The notes under the pieces are model-generated. The model had not been told where the DNA came from. It made no database searches and saw only the letters and a program-made list of their open reading frames with translations. Positions 24,680 to 32,536 of a stretch of DNA of 64,000 bases are shown here, one piece after another; position 1 is the first letter of the stretch; each line of letters opens with the position of its first letter. The position numbers and the translations under genes are program-made. Origin of the DNA: Paraburkholderia ultramafica (GTDB taxonomy: Bacteria > Pseudomonadota > Gammaproteobacteria > Burkholderiales > Burkholderiaceae); assembly GCF_902859915.1 (NCBI RefSeq), contig NZ_CADIKK010000029.1, positions 1 to 64,000 of the forward strand, read 5' to 3'.

Positions 24680-24874
24680 ATGCGTTTATTGCTTGCCATC
24701 ATTCTGCCGTGGTTTCAGTTCTTCACGATCGGCCGCCCGTTTGCGGGCATCATCTGCCTGATCTTGCAGATCACGCTGATCGGCTGGATTCCGGCCGCGA
24801 TCTGGTCGGTGTATGCGTTGAGCCAGTACAACACCGACAAGAAAATCGCCCGCGCGATGGGCAACGGGCGTTAA
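24680..24874 (+). CDS. YqaE/Pmp3-like small membrane protein
   Basis: Sixty-four residues with two membrane helices: MRLLLAIILPWFQFFTIGRPFAGIICLILQ and ITLIGWIPAAIWSVYAL (given in parts), then a short basic tail KKIARAMGNGR. The layout and the GWIPAAIW motif match the Pmp3/YqaE family, linked in yeast and plants to membrane potential and salt tolerance. The bacterial role is unproven. An AGGAAAT site precedes the start. Confidence 0.75.
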   Translation: MRLLLAIILPWFQFFTIGRPFAGIICLILQITLIGWIPAAIWSVYALSQYNTDKKIARAMGNGR

Positions 24875-24937
24875 CGCGCGCTTGCGATGGAGGATGTGCG
24901 CGCCGCTTCAGACCGGGGCGGCGCGCTGCGATTCAAC

Positions 24938-25249
24938 TCAACGTGGCGGCGACGACTCGATTGCGTCCGGCGCGTCGAGCACCACGTCGGTTTCCGCGAT
25001 CGCCACGCACGGCAGGATGTAGCCTGCCACTTTCTCTTCCCGACTGAGGCCCGGCCACTCGATCGTGTAGCGCACCCGGCCGGCTGTCATTTTGCAAATA
25101 CATGTGCGGCAGGTGCCGTTGCGGCACGAGCGCGGCAGACGCAGATTCGCAAAGCCGGCCGCTTCGAGAATGGTCAGCGAGTCAGGCGCTTCGAAGCTCT
25201 GGCCGAGCGGTTCGATGCGAACGAGAGGCGGGCGGGTCGGATCGGACAT
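24938..25249 (-). CDS. 2Fe-2S plant-type ferredoxin
   Basis: A 103-residue beta-grasp ferredoxin. Cluster ligands are Cys42, Cys47 and Cys50 in SCRNGTCRTCICKM, and Cys81 in YILPCVA, giving the C-x4-C-x2-C-x30-C pattern. It is a stand-alone electron carrier for oxygenases or reductases, with no partner reductase alongside. The opening MSDPTRPPLVRIEPLGQSFE and the family length of about 100 residues support the start at 25249. Confidence 0.88.
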   Translation of the reverse strand: MSDPTRPPLVRIEPLGQSFEAPDSLTILEAAGFANLRLPRSCRNGTCRTCICKMTAGRVRYTIEWPGLSREEKVAGYILPCVAIAETDVVLDAPDAIESSPPR

Positions 25250-25339
25250 CGTGTGACGTGGGTGGCTGGGTGCGCCACACTTTACACGGGATGGGCGGGG
25301 CGGGATGTGTCGCCTGGCGCCACCATCCGCATCACCACT

Positions 25340-27325
25340 TCAATGCGTGGTCCCGCCGCGCCGCAAATACCGATACACCGTGTTGCGGGCCAGCCCCAAC
25401 TCACGCGCTGCCGCCGACACATTGCCATCGAGCCGCGCAAGTGTCTGCGCGATCAGCGTGGTCTGCCAATCCTCCATCCGTGCAGGCGCCTGTGGCTCGG
25501 ACGCGTGCGCCGCAATGCGCCCATCGTCATTGTTGCCGGAACCGGCCGCCGCCGCCGGCACGCTCCCCGCATCCGTCACCAGGACGCAATCCTGCAAAAA
25601 GTCGTCCGGCAAATCATCCATCTCGATCTGCTCCGCGCCTTCGGCCATGATGCTCGCGGTGCGCAGCACGTTGGCCAGTTGCCGCAGATTGCCCGGCCAG
25701 CGGCATTGCGCGAAGCGCGCGAGCACGGCGGCGGACACGCGCCGCGGCAAGCGCTCGCCCTCCGGCTGCAATGCCAGCATGCGCATGACGAGCGTGGCGA
25801 GATCGGTGCGCTCGCGCAGCGCCGGCAAGCTCACGACGAGTCCGTTGATCCGGTAATACAGGTCTTCGCGGAAGGTGCCCGCGTCGATCATCGCGCGCAG
25901 GTTTCGATGGGTCGCGCAGACAATCCGCAGATCGACCGGAATCGGCCGTGTGCCGCCGAGCGGCACCACGGTGCGCTCCTGCAGCACGCGCATCAGACGC
26001 ACCTGCTGCGCGAGCGGCATATCGCCGATTTCATCGAGGAACAGCGTGCCGCCGTCGGCCTGCACGACCTTGCCGACGCTGCCGCGTTTTTTCGCGCCGG
26101 TGAACGCGCCGTCCTCGTAACCGAACAACTCCGCTTCGATCAGCGTGTCGGGCAACGATGCGCAATTCAGCGCGACGAACGGCGCGGCCCGCCGCGGCGA
26201 ATCGTGATGAATCGCCCGCGCGAGCCACTCCTTGCCGGTGCCGGTTTTGCCGAGCACGAGAATCGGAATATCGCGGCCACGCAGCTTGGCGACGCGCCGC
26301 AGGATCGCGGCGACTTGCGCGTCGCCGGTGTCGAGCGTTTCGAGTGTGGCGAGCGGCGCCGGCCCGGCGGCGCGTGGCGCGTGACGCGCGCCGCCGGACG
26401 CCGGCGTGCGCGGCGTGCCGATCAAGTCCTCCGCCGGCGCGACATAACGTGGCGCCGCATATTCGCCGCGCGCGACCACCCGCACGCCGCTCGGCAGCGT
26501 CAACAAGACACTTTCGCCGGGGGCGCGGGCGATCTGCCGCAACAGCCCCGCGAAGGCGACACCGAACAGCGCTTCGAACGGTTGCCGTTGCAGCTCGGCG
26601 AGCGGCCGGCCGAACTGGAACAGCGCGCTGCGATTCGCCGACAGAAACGTGCCGTCCGGCGCGAACGCCGCGAGCCCTTCGAACAGCGTGCCGATGAATT
26701 CCGCGCGCGCGTGAAAGTGCACGCGGACCGCGTCGGCGAATTGATTGGAGAACAGATGATTTTCGATCATCTGCGCCGACATCCTGACGAGCGCGAGCGT
26801 GTGCTTATGAAAGCCGCGCGTGTCGCCGCTCACGTCGAGCGCGCCGATGGTGCGCCCGAACGGGTCCGCAATCGGCGCGCATGAGCAGGTGAGAATCCGG
26901 TTGGCGTGCAGAAAGTGCTCGTCCGCGTGCACGACGGTCGGCTGTCCGTCGACCAGCGCGGTGCCGATCGCATTGGTGCCGCGATCCGCTTCGGCCCACG
27001 ACACGCCCGGACACAGCGCAACCCGATTGGCTTTTTCGACGAAGTCGCTGTCGCCGAGACTATGCAGGATCACGCCGTGATGGTCGGTGAGCAGCACCAT
27101 GCTTTGCGTATCGACGATCTGCGCGTGCAGCGTTTCCATGACCGGGAGCGCATGCGCAAAAAGCGCTTGATTGCGGTCGACGAGCTCACGCAGCGCGGGC
27201 CGGCGCAGCGGATGAAAGTCCGGTATTTCCGACGCGCGCAGGCCGATCTCGAGCGAGCGCGCGTGAGCTTGCGCGATGACATCAGGTCGACCGATGCTGG
27301 CCGGCGTGGCAGGACGATGGGTCAA
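25340..27325 (-). CDS. AcoR-type sigma-54-dependent activator
   Basis: A bacterial enhancer-binding protein of about 661 residues. It has an N-terminal GAF-like sensor (residues about 70-220, with TDHHGVILHSLGD and GTNAIGTAL). A central AAA+ domain follows, with Walker A GKTGTGKE, the sigma-54 contact loop GAFTGAKK and LFLDEIGDM. The C-terminal Fis-type HTH reads NVSAAARELGLARNTVYRYL. AcoR regulators control acetoin or alcohol catabolism, but no such operon is adjacent. The favoured start is TTG 27325 after GGAGA; upstream codons give a Cys/Arg-rich tail unlike the family. With GAFTGA intact it should activate RpoN promoters. Confidence 0.85.
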   Translation of the reverse strand: MTHRPATPASIGRPDVIAQAHARSLEIGLRASEIPDFHPLRRPALRELVDRNQALFAHALPVMETLHAQIVDTQSMVLLTDHHGVILHSLGDSDFVEKANRVALCPGVSWAEADRGTNAIGTALVDGQPTVVHADEHFLHANRILTCSCAPIADPFGRTIGALDVSGDTRGFHKHTLALVRMSAQMIENHLFSNQFADAVRVHFHARAEFIGTLFEGLAAFAPDGTFLSANRSALFQFGRPLAELQRQPFEALFGVAFAGLLRQIARAPGESVLLTLPSGVRVVARGEYAAPRYVAPAEDLIGTPRTPASGGARHAPRAAGPAPLATLETLDTGDAQVAAILRRVAKLRGRDIPILVLGKTGTGKEWLARAIHHDSPRRAAPFVALNCASLPDTLIEAELFGYEDGAFTGAKKRGSVGKVVQADGGTLFLDEIGDMPLAQQVRLMRVLQERTVVPLGGTRPIPVDLRIVCATHRNLRAMIDAGTFREDLYYRINGLVVSLPALRERTDLATLVMRMLALQPEGERLPRRVSAAVLARFAQCRWPGNLRQLANVLRTASIMAEGAEQIEMDDLPDDFLQDCVLVTDAGSVPAAAAGSGNNDDGRIAAHASEPQAPARMEDWQTTLIAQTLARLDGNVSAAARELGLARNTVYRYLRRGGTTH

Positions 27326-27727
27326 GGCATGTCTCCAGAAAACGGACGCGCGGCGGGTGCGTTGCCCGCCGTTCGATGCCGCAGCGCAACATGCGCGCGT
27401 GCGGCCGAACACCGATCTTACAGGACGAAATGCGCTGTGCGCGGCAGCGAAAACACTGAGATCACACATCGCCGGATGCCGCAAAAAGCCGTGCATAGCA
27501 GCAAAATCATGCAAACCGAAAGGAAAACTTGCGCCGCGCCCGAACTCGTCTAAAGTGAATCAATTCACCTCCGCGAGGCGCGAACTACGGTGCCGCCGCA
27601 ACGGGGTGACGAGCCCGCGTCGTCAGCATTGGACAAGGAGGAGGGAGCTGCTGGCGCGATCAGATACAACCGGCGCGCGCACTACCAGGCGATACGCTGC
27701 GCAGCCCCAATTTCCAGGTGAACTCCC
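27326..27727. other. 402-bp divergent intergenic region with a palindrome
   Basis: This region lies between the AcoR-type gene and the DUF1488 gene. It contains GTGAAT-CA-ATTCAC (27555-27568), a 6-bp inverted repeat typical of a regulator site. No -24/-12 RpoN promoter consensus was evident to me on either strand. No gene is seen. Confidence 0.4.
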
Positions 27728-28018
27728 ATGCAGATCCTATTCCCCAATGAAACTCCTGAATATTCAGGTCGCGAACTCACCTTGGCGTTCCCGGCGATGG
27801 TCGATGGGCAGAGGGTGGAATGCATGATCACGGCGGAGGCACTCGAAGATCACTTCGGCGCCGCATCCCCTCGCCTGGAAGACATGGTCGGTGCCTTCGA
27901 CGCGCACCGCGCGCGGATCGAGGCCGCCACGCGCCGATTGCTGTCGGAAACACGCGCGCAGTGCCTGGTGCTCAGGAGTGGTTACGTGCGCTTCTACGAG
28001 GCGAACTGGCGTAACTGA
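27728..28018 (+). CDS. DUF1488 family protein
   Basis: Ninety-six residues: MQILFPNETPEYSGRELTLAFPAMVDGQ and VECMITAEALEDHFGA, then helices (VGAFDAHRARIEAATRRLLSE) and a final VLRSGYVRFYEANW. This matches DUF1488, a small alpha/beta family common in Burkholderiales with no known function. The ATG at 27728 follows CAGGTG and has only a weak ribosome-binding site. Confidence 0.75.
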   Translation: MQILFPNETPEYSGRELTLAFPAMVDGQRVECMITAEALEDHFGAASPRLEDMVGAFDAHRARIEAATRRLLSETRAQCLVLRSGYVRFYEANWRN

Positions 28019-28277
28019 TGGAGGACGTCTCCAGCGTCTGAAACAACGCTCGGACGCTCGAACGAGAAAGAAAGCCGCGCGAAAACCGCAGGTCGTCGAA
28101 ACCTGAGCGCGGCGTGAGTCGTTCAAACTGGCTGCGGCCGTTCGCGCCGCCATCGTTCATGACCGCGCTTGCTTCTGTCCCGGGCGCGGCACATCAAAAA
28201 ACTTGCTGGCTTCAGGCGTTTCAGGCGCCTTGTCAACACTTGCCCGCGCCTTCTGCGCCGGCGAGCACGGCACGCAA

Positions 28278-28808
28278 TCAGATAATCCGCCGCAGCGTCC
28301 GGTCCTTGAAAACCACGTGATGCGCAATCGCCGCCAACGCGTGCAGCCCGATCACCCAATAGAACAGATTGCCGAGCCACTCGTGCACGTCCTTGAGCAA
28401 GGGCCGCGCGATCGAATCCGCGCCGACCAGCGTGAAGCTGAGATTGACCCACGCGAGCGTCACCGGCCGTCCGCCGGCATTGACCAGCAGGATGCCGAGC
28501 AGCGGCTGCGCGAAGATAAAGGCGTAAAGCGCGAGATGCGCCGCGCGCGCGGTGAACGTGAGCAGCCGGTTGCCGGCGAGCTCCTCCGGCGCGCCGGCCC
28601 ACAATCGCCAGAGCAGGCGCGGCACAGCCAGAGCCAGCACGAGCGTGCCGGCCCAGAAATGCACGCTGGTCCAGAACGCCCGGCTGTCAGAGCCTTTCGG
28701 CCCGCGTATTTCGATAGCCAGATAAGCCAGCGCGATCAGCAGAAATATGGCCCAGTGAAGGAAAATCGCGGGCGACGTGTAACGGTCGGTTGAGCGGCTA
28801 TATGACAT
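28278..28808 (-). CDS. Cytochrome b561 family protein
   Basis: A 176-residue di-heme membrane protein with four helices. Histidines in FLHWAIFLL, SVHFWAGTL, RAAHLALYAFIF and DVHEWLGNLFYWVIGLHALAAIAHH (in parts) are the heme ligand candidates expected for bacterial YodB/CybB-type b561. It transfers electrons between the quinone pool and periplasmic acceptors, possibly superoxide as shown for CybB. It ends in a basic KDRTLRRII tail. It is monocistronic, with GGAGTC before ATG 28808. Confidence 0.88.
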   Translation of the reverse strand: MSYSRSTDRYTSPAIFLHWAIFLLIALAYLAIEIRGPKGSDSRAFWTSVHFWAGTLVLALAVPRLLWRLWAGAPEELAGNRLLTFTARAAHLALYAFIFAQPLLGILLVNAGGRPVTLAWVNLSFTLVGADSIARPLLKDVHEWLGNLFYWVIGLHALAAIAHHVVFKDRTLRRII

Positions 28809-29012
28809 GCGGGACTCCTGCGACCAGGTCGATCGTCCTTGGAATCATTGAATGATAAACGGTGCCCGACCGGAAGGGGCTCTCTCAATAAAGCGTCCTT
28901 GATCCAGCCGCAAGTGTGCCCAAAAAAGTGCTCCAGGCCGCGCCCAATCTCCCGCGTCTTGCCGCCCGTGCGCATCACCAGCCGCTACGCCGGCGGCCGC
29001 GCTGATTCACTG

Positions 29013-30314
29013 CTATTCGCTGCCGAGGTAGAAATAACGGAACAGGAAAATCGCCGCGATGACCCATACCACCAGCTTCACCTGGCGGGCCTTGCCGGTC
29101 AGCAGCTTCAGCCCGGCGTACGAGATGAAGCCGAACGCGACGCCATTGGCGATCGAATAGGTGAACGGCATCAGCAGCGCGGTCAGCGTGGCCGGCACGA
29201 CTTCGGTGGCGTCTTCCCACGGCAGATCGACCATTTCGCGCAGCATCAGGCACGACACGTACAGCAGCGCCGGCGCGGTCGCATAGGCGGGCACCACGGC
29301 CGCCAGCGGCGCGAAAAAGAGCGCGGCGAGAAACAGTACGGCAACCGTGATCGCGGTGACGCCGGTGCGTCCACCCGCCTGCACGCCCGACGCGCTTTCG
29401 ATGTACGCGGTGGTCGACGAGGTGCCGAGCATCGAGCCCGCCAGAATCGCGGTGCTGTCGGCGAGCAGCGCGCGGTTCAGGCGGTGCATCTTGCCCTCGA
29501 CCAGCAGCCCCGCGCGATTGGCCACACCCATCAGCGTGCCGGTCGCATCGAACAGTTCGACGAGGAAGAACACGAGGATCACGTTCAGCACGCCAGTGGA
29601 TAACGCGCCGCGAATGTCGAGCTGGAACAGGGTCGGCGCAATCGACGGCGGCGCGGAGACGATGCCGTGGAACTGATTGCCGCCGAAGAAAAAGCTCAGC
29701 ACCGTCACGCCGACAATGCCGATCAGGATCGACCCGCGTACCCGCAGGTAGTCGAGCGTGACGATCGCGAAGAAGCCGATGATCGCGAGGATCGCGTGCG
29801 GGTCGTGCAGGTTGCCGAGCGTGACGAGCGTGGCCGGATGGCCGACCACCACGCCGGAGGCCTTCAATGAAATGATCGCGAGGAACAGGCCGATACCGCC
29901 GGTGATCGCAATGCGGATCGAATGCGGGATGCCTTTGACGATCACTTCACGCACGCGAAACAGCGTGACGATCAGGAACAGGCACCCGGAGACGAACACC
30001 GCGCCGAGCGCGGCCTGCCAGGTGAAGCCCATGCCCTTGACGACGGTGTACGCGAAGTACGCGTTCAGGCCCATGCCGGGCGCGAGCGCGATCGGGTAGT
30101 TCGCGTACAGACCCATGATCAGCGAGGCCAGCGCGGCCACGATGCAGGTCGCGACGAACACGGCGTCCTTCGGCATGCCGGCGTCGCCGAGAATCGCGGG
30201 GTTGACGAAGATGATGTAGGCCATCGTCAGGAAAGTGGTCAGCCCAGCGAGCACTTCGGTGCGCAGGTTGGTGCCGGCGGCGTCGAAGTCGAAATAGCGT
30301 TTTATCGAGTCCAT
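29013..30314 (-). CDS. NCS2 purine permease (AzgA/GhxP type)
   Basis: A 433-residue transporter with about 14 membrane segments. It begins MDSIKRYFDFDAAGTNLRTEVLAGLTTFLTMAYIIFVNP (in parts). The key NCS2 sites GMGLNAYFAYTVV, LVELFDATGTLMGVANRAG and GTSSTTAYIESASGVQAGGRTG are all present. The FDATGT and SSTTAYIES motifs place it in the adenine/guanine/hypoxanthine proton-symport group rather than the xanthine/uric acid group. It is a single gene; no purine-degradation gene adjoins. Confidence 0.9.
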   Translation of the reverse strand: MDSIKRYFDFDAAGTNLRTEVLAGLTTFLTMAYIIFVNPAILGDAGMPKDAVFVATCIVAALASLIMGLYANYPIALAPGMGLNAYFAYTVVKGMGFTWQAALGAVFVSGCLFLIVTLFRVREVIVKGIPHSIRIAITGGIGLFLAIISLKASGVVVGHPATLVTLGNLHDPHAILAIIGFFAIVTLDYLRVRGSILIGIVGVTVLSFFFGGNQFHGIVSAPPSIAPTLFQLDIRGALSTGVLNVILVFFLVELFDATGTLMGVANRAGLLVEGKMHRLNRALLADSTAILAGSMLGTSSTTAYIESASGVQAGGRTGVTAITVAVLFLAALFFAPLAAVVPAYATAPALLYVSCLMLREMVDLPWEDATEVVPATLTALLMPFTYSIANGVAFGFISYAGLKLLTGKARQVKLVVWVIAAIFLFRYFYLGSE

Positions 30315-30506
30315 GAGGCGGGTCTCTCGTCGTTCAGAAAGCGTTTCTTGTGGTTGAGGCGGATGACGCGTAGCAATCCGGCGGGCGGCATGCCGACCGC
30401 CGCGGCAGCGGGCTACGGGCGCCGGGCTACGGGCTACGGGCGGATTGTAATCATGAATGGCGGCCGCACGCGCTGTCGCGTGGCCGAACCGGGGTGTAAA
30501 GGCGTG

Positions 30507-31001
30507 TCAGGCGGGCGGTTGGTCGGGAGAGTGTGGCGTCGGCGCATCAGAGCGCGGCGGCTGCCGCGCCAGCCAGCGGTCCAGTTCGCCCGCGAAGCTC
30601 TTGCTGTCGCGCGGACTGAAGGCGGCCGGCCCGCCCGTGTCGACGCCGCTCGCGCGCAACTGGTCGAGCATCGAGCGCATGCGCAGCCGCTCTTCGATCG
30701 TACCGGGCGTGTACCAGTTGCCGCGCGGGTCGAGCGCCTGCGCGTTTTTCGCGAGGACGGCGGCGGCGAGCGGAATGTCGGCGGTGATCACGAGGTCGCC
30801 CGCGACGACGCGTTCAGCGATCAGGTCGTCGGCGGCGTCAAAGCCGGCGGGCACCTGAATCGCGCGGATCAGCGGCGACGGCGGCACGCGCAGAAACGCA
30901 TTGGCGACCAGCGTCAGCGGCATGCCGGTGCGGCGCGCGGCGCGAAACAGCATGTCCTTGATCACGACCGGACAGGCATCGGCATCAACCCAGATTGGCA
31001 T
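30507..31001 (-). CDS. YaiI/YqxD family (DUF188) PIN-like protein
   Basis: A 164-residue protein opening MPIWVDADACPVVIKDMLFRAA, the DUF188 hallmark, with LVITADIPLAAAVL and ALDPRGNWYTPGTIEERL further on. The conserved aspartates (DADACP, ITADIPLA) and the fold suggest a PIN-domain nuclease-like site, but no activity is established for the family. The start ATG 31001 is fixed by the family N-terminus. The C-terminal tail (QPPRSDAPTPHSPDQPPA) is Pro-rich and probably disordered. Confidence 0.88.
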   Translation of the reverse strand: MPIWVDADACPVVIKDMLFRAARRTGMPLTLVANAFLRVPPSPLIRAIQVPAGFDAADDLIAERVVAGDLVITADIPLAAAVLAKNAQALDPRGNWYTPGTIEERLRMRSMLDQLRASGVDTGGPAAFSPRDSKSFAGELDRWLARQPPRSDAPTPHSPDQPPA

Positions 31002-31258
31002 CGTTCGGATTCTGGCGGTGGAGGGTATCGAAGGGGCGAGATGATACCTTGCCAGCGCGCGGGGTGCATGGGCAAGGGGATTTGTGGTGTTGCGGGAAGG
31101 AGGCCGGGAAGCGGCGGGGCGAACAGCCAGGCAGCCGGGGCGGACCAGCGAAGAGGAAGCCCAAAACCCAATGCCAGCAAGACACGCGGCTTCCCCCAAT
31201 CCGCGGCCATTGCAGTCGCGGGCAGCCCGGCAGCATGCCGCCTGCGGCGGCGCACGCG

Positions 31259-31519
31259 TTACTGCGTCATCGTCTCACCGGCCTGCTGCGCGCGCCGTGC
31301 CGCGACGATGCGGCCCGCGCGTAGCGCATTGCACGGATAGTCGATCCAGTCGAGCGGATCGTAGCCGGCGGCGCGCCATTCGACCAGGTCGGCCCTGACA
31401 TCGGCGCGCGTTTTCGGCGCCGATGGATCGTAAGGCCGCGCCTGGGGTTGCGCAAACGCGGTACTGATACTCACGGCGGCCAACAGCGCGCCGAGTCCAA
31501 CTCGAGAGACGGTCTTCAT
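31259..31519 (-). CDS. DUF4148 small periplasmic protein
   Basis: The start at ATG 31519 gives a signal peptide MKTVSRVGLGALLAAVSISTAFA. The mature part has the DUF4148 pattern KTRADVRADLVEWRAAGYDP followed by WIDYPCNALRAGRIVAARRAQQ. Burkholderia genomes carry many copies; the function is unknown but several are stress- or metal-induced. GGGAGCTC precedes the start. Confidence 0.75.
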   Translation of the reverse strand: MKTVSRVGLGALLAAVSISTAFAQPQARPYDPSAPKTRADVRADLVEWRAAGYDPLDWIDYPCNALRAGRIVAARRAQQAGETMTQ

Positions 31520-31657
31520 GATGAGCTCCCATGGAGCGGTTGAAAACAACCCCGGCATTCTGGTTTCCGGCTGCATTTCGAGTAAGGCGATGCAAAGCAA
31601 TGCACCGTTTCGTCCAGCGGCCAAAAGCGCGCCAAAACTTCGCTGGTTCATGGGGGG

Positions 31658-32431
31658 TCAGGGGGCCGACGGCTTGCCGAAGCGATCCAGCACCGCAGTT
31701 AGCAGATCGACCGGCAGGGGAAACACGATCGTCGAATTCTTGTCGGCGGCGATCGTCGTGAGCGTTTGCAGGTAACGCAACTGCATCGCCTGCGGTTGCC
31801 GCGCGAGCGTCTGCGCCGCTTCCAGCAGATGCTGCGAAGCCTGCAATTCGCCCTCCGCGTGAATCACCTTGGCGCGCCGCTCGCGCTCGGCTTCGGCCTG
31901 CCGGGCAATCGCGCGGATCATCGTTTCGTTGATGTCCACGTGCTTGATCTCCACAATCGATACCTTGATGCCCCACGCGTCGGTCTGCGCGTCGAGCACT
32001 TTCTGGATGTCGGCGTTCAGCTGCTCGCGCTCGGCCAGCAACTCGTCGAGCTCGTGTTTGCCGAGCACCGCGCGCAGCGTCGTCTGCGATAACTGACTGG
32101 TCGCCTCGAAATAGCGCGCGACCTGAATCACCGCTTTCTCCGGATCGACCACGCGGAAATAGACCACTGCGTTGACTTTCACCGACACGTTGTCGCGCGT
32201 GATGACGTCTTGCGGCGGCACGTCGAACACGACGGTGCGCAGATCCATTCGCACCGCCTGCTGGACGATCGGGATGATCAGCACCAGCCCGGGCCCCTTG
32301 ACCTTCCAGAAGCGCCCGAGCATGAACACGACACCCCGTTCGTACTCCCGAAAAATCCGTATCGACGAAGCAATCAGCACGGCCGCCAGCAGAATCAGAA
32401 TGCTGCTGAAGCCGAATGTGAAACCGATCAT
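31658..32431 (-). CDS. Slipin (SPFH/band 7, stomatin-like)
   Basis: A 257-residue membrane-anchored SPFH protein. One N-terminal hydrophobic hairpin segment (SSILILLAAVLIASSIRIFREYE) precedes the band-7 domain: RGVVFMLGRFWKVKGPGLVLIIP, VNAVVYFRVVDPEKAV and a helical part rich in Glu/Arg (RAIARQAEAERERRAKVIHAEGE, in parts). Slipins assemble into rings that organise membranes and partner with NfeD-type proteases. The nfeD gene lies directly upstream on the same strand. Two hairpin repeat units occupy the gap between them. Confidence 0.92.
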   Translation of the reverse strand: MIGFTFGFSSILILLAAVLIASSIRIFREYERGVVFMLGRFWKVKGPGLVLIIPIVQQAVRMDLRTVVFDVPPQDVITRDNVSVKVNAVVYFRVVDPEKAVIQVARYFEATSQLSQTTLRAVLGKHELDELLAEREQLNADIQKVLDAQTDAWGIKVSIVEIKHVDINETMIRAIARQAEAERERRAKVIHAEGELQASQHLLEAAQTLARQPQAMQLRYLQTLTTIAADKNSTIVFPLPVDLLTAVLDRFGKPSAP

Positions 32432-32443
32432 GAACGTTCTCCT

Positions 32444-32536
32444 GTCGACCAGAGTTAGCGCTTCAGCGCCTTACTCTGGTCCCATGCACAGCGGTCGACC
32501 AGAGTTGGCGCTTCAGCGCCTACTCCGTCCCATGCA
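32444..32536 (-). repeat. Two tandem hairpin repeat units between nfeD and slipin
   Basis: Units at 32444-32488 and 32494-32536 recur with a 50-bp period. Unit 1 folds as a 9-bp stem GACCAGAGT (32447-32455) with ACTCTGGTC (32473-32481), enclosing GCGC-TTCA-GCGC. Unit 2 keeps the left arm, but its right arm reads ACTCCGTC and pairs poorly. The nfeD stop codon (32513-32515) lies inside unit 2. A related copy in opposite orientation lies at 36832-36913. Confidence 0.85.

Noticed and set aside
24887..26884. 665-codon plus-strand frame
   Set aside because: It lies antisense to the ferredoxin and AcoR-type genes, which are both motif-complete.
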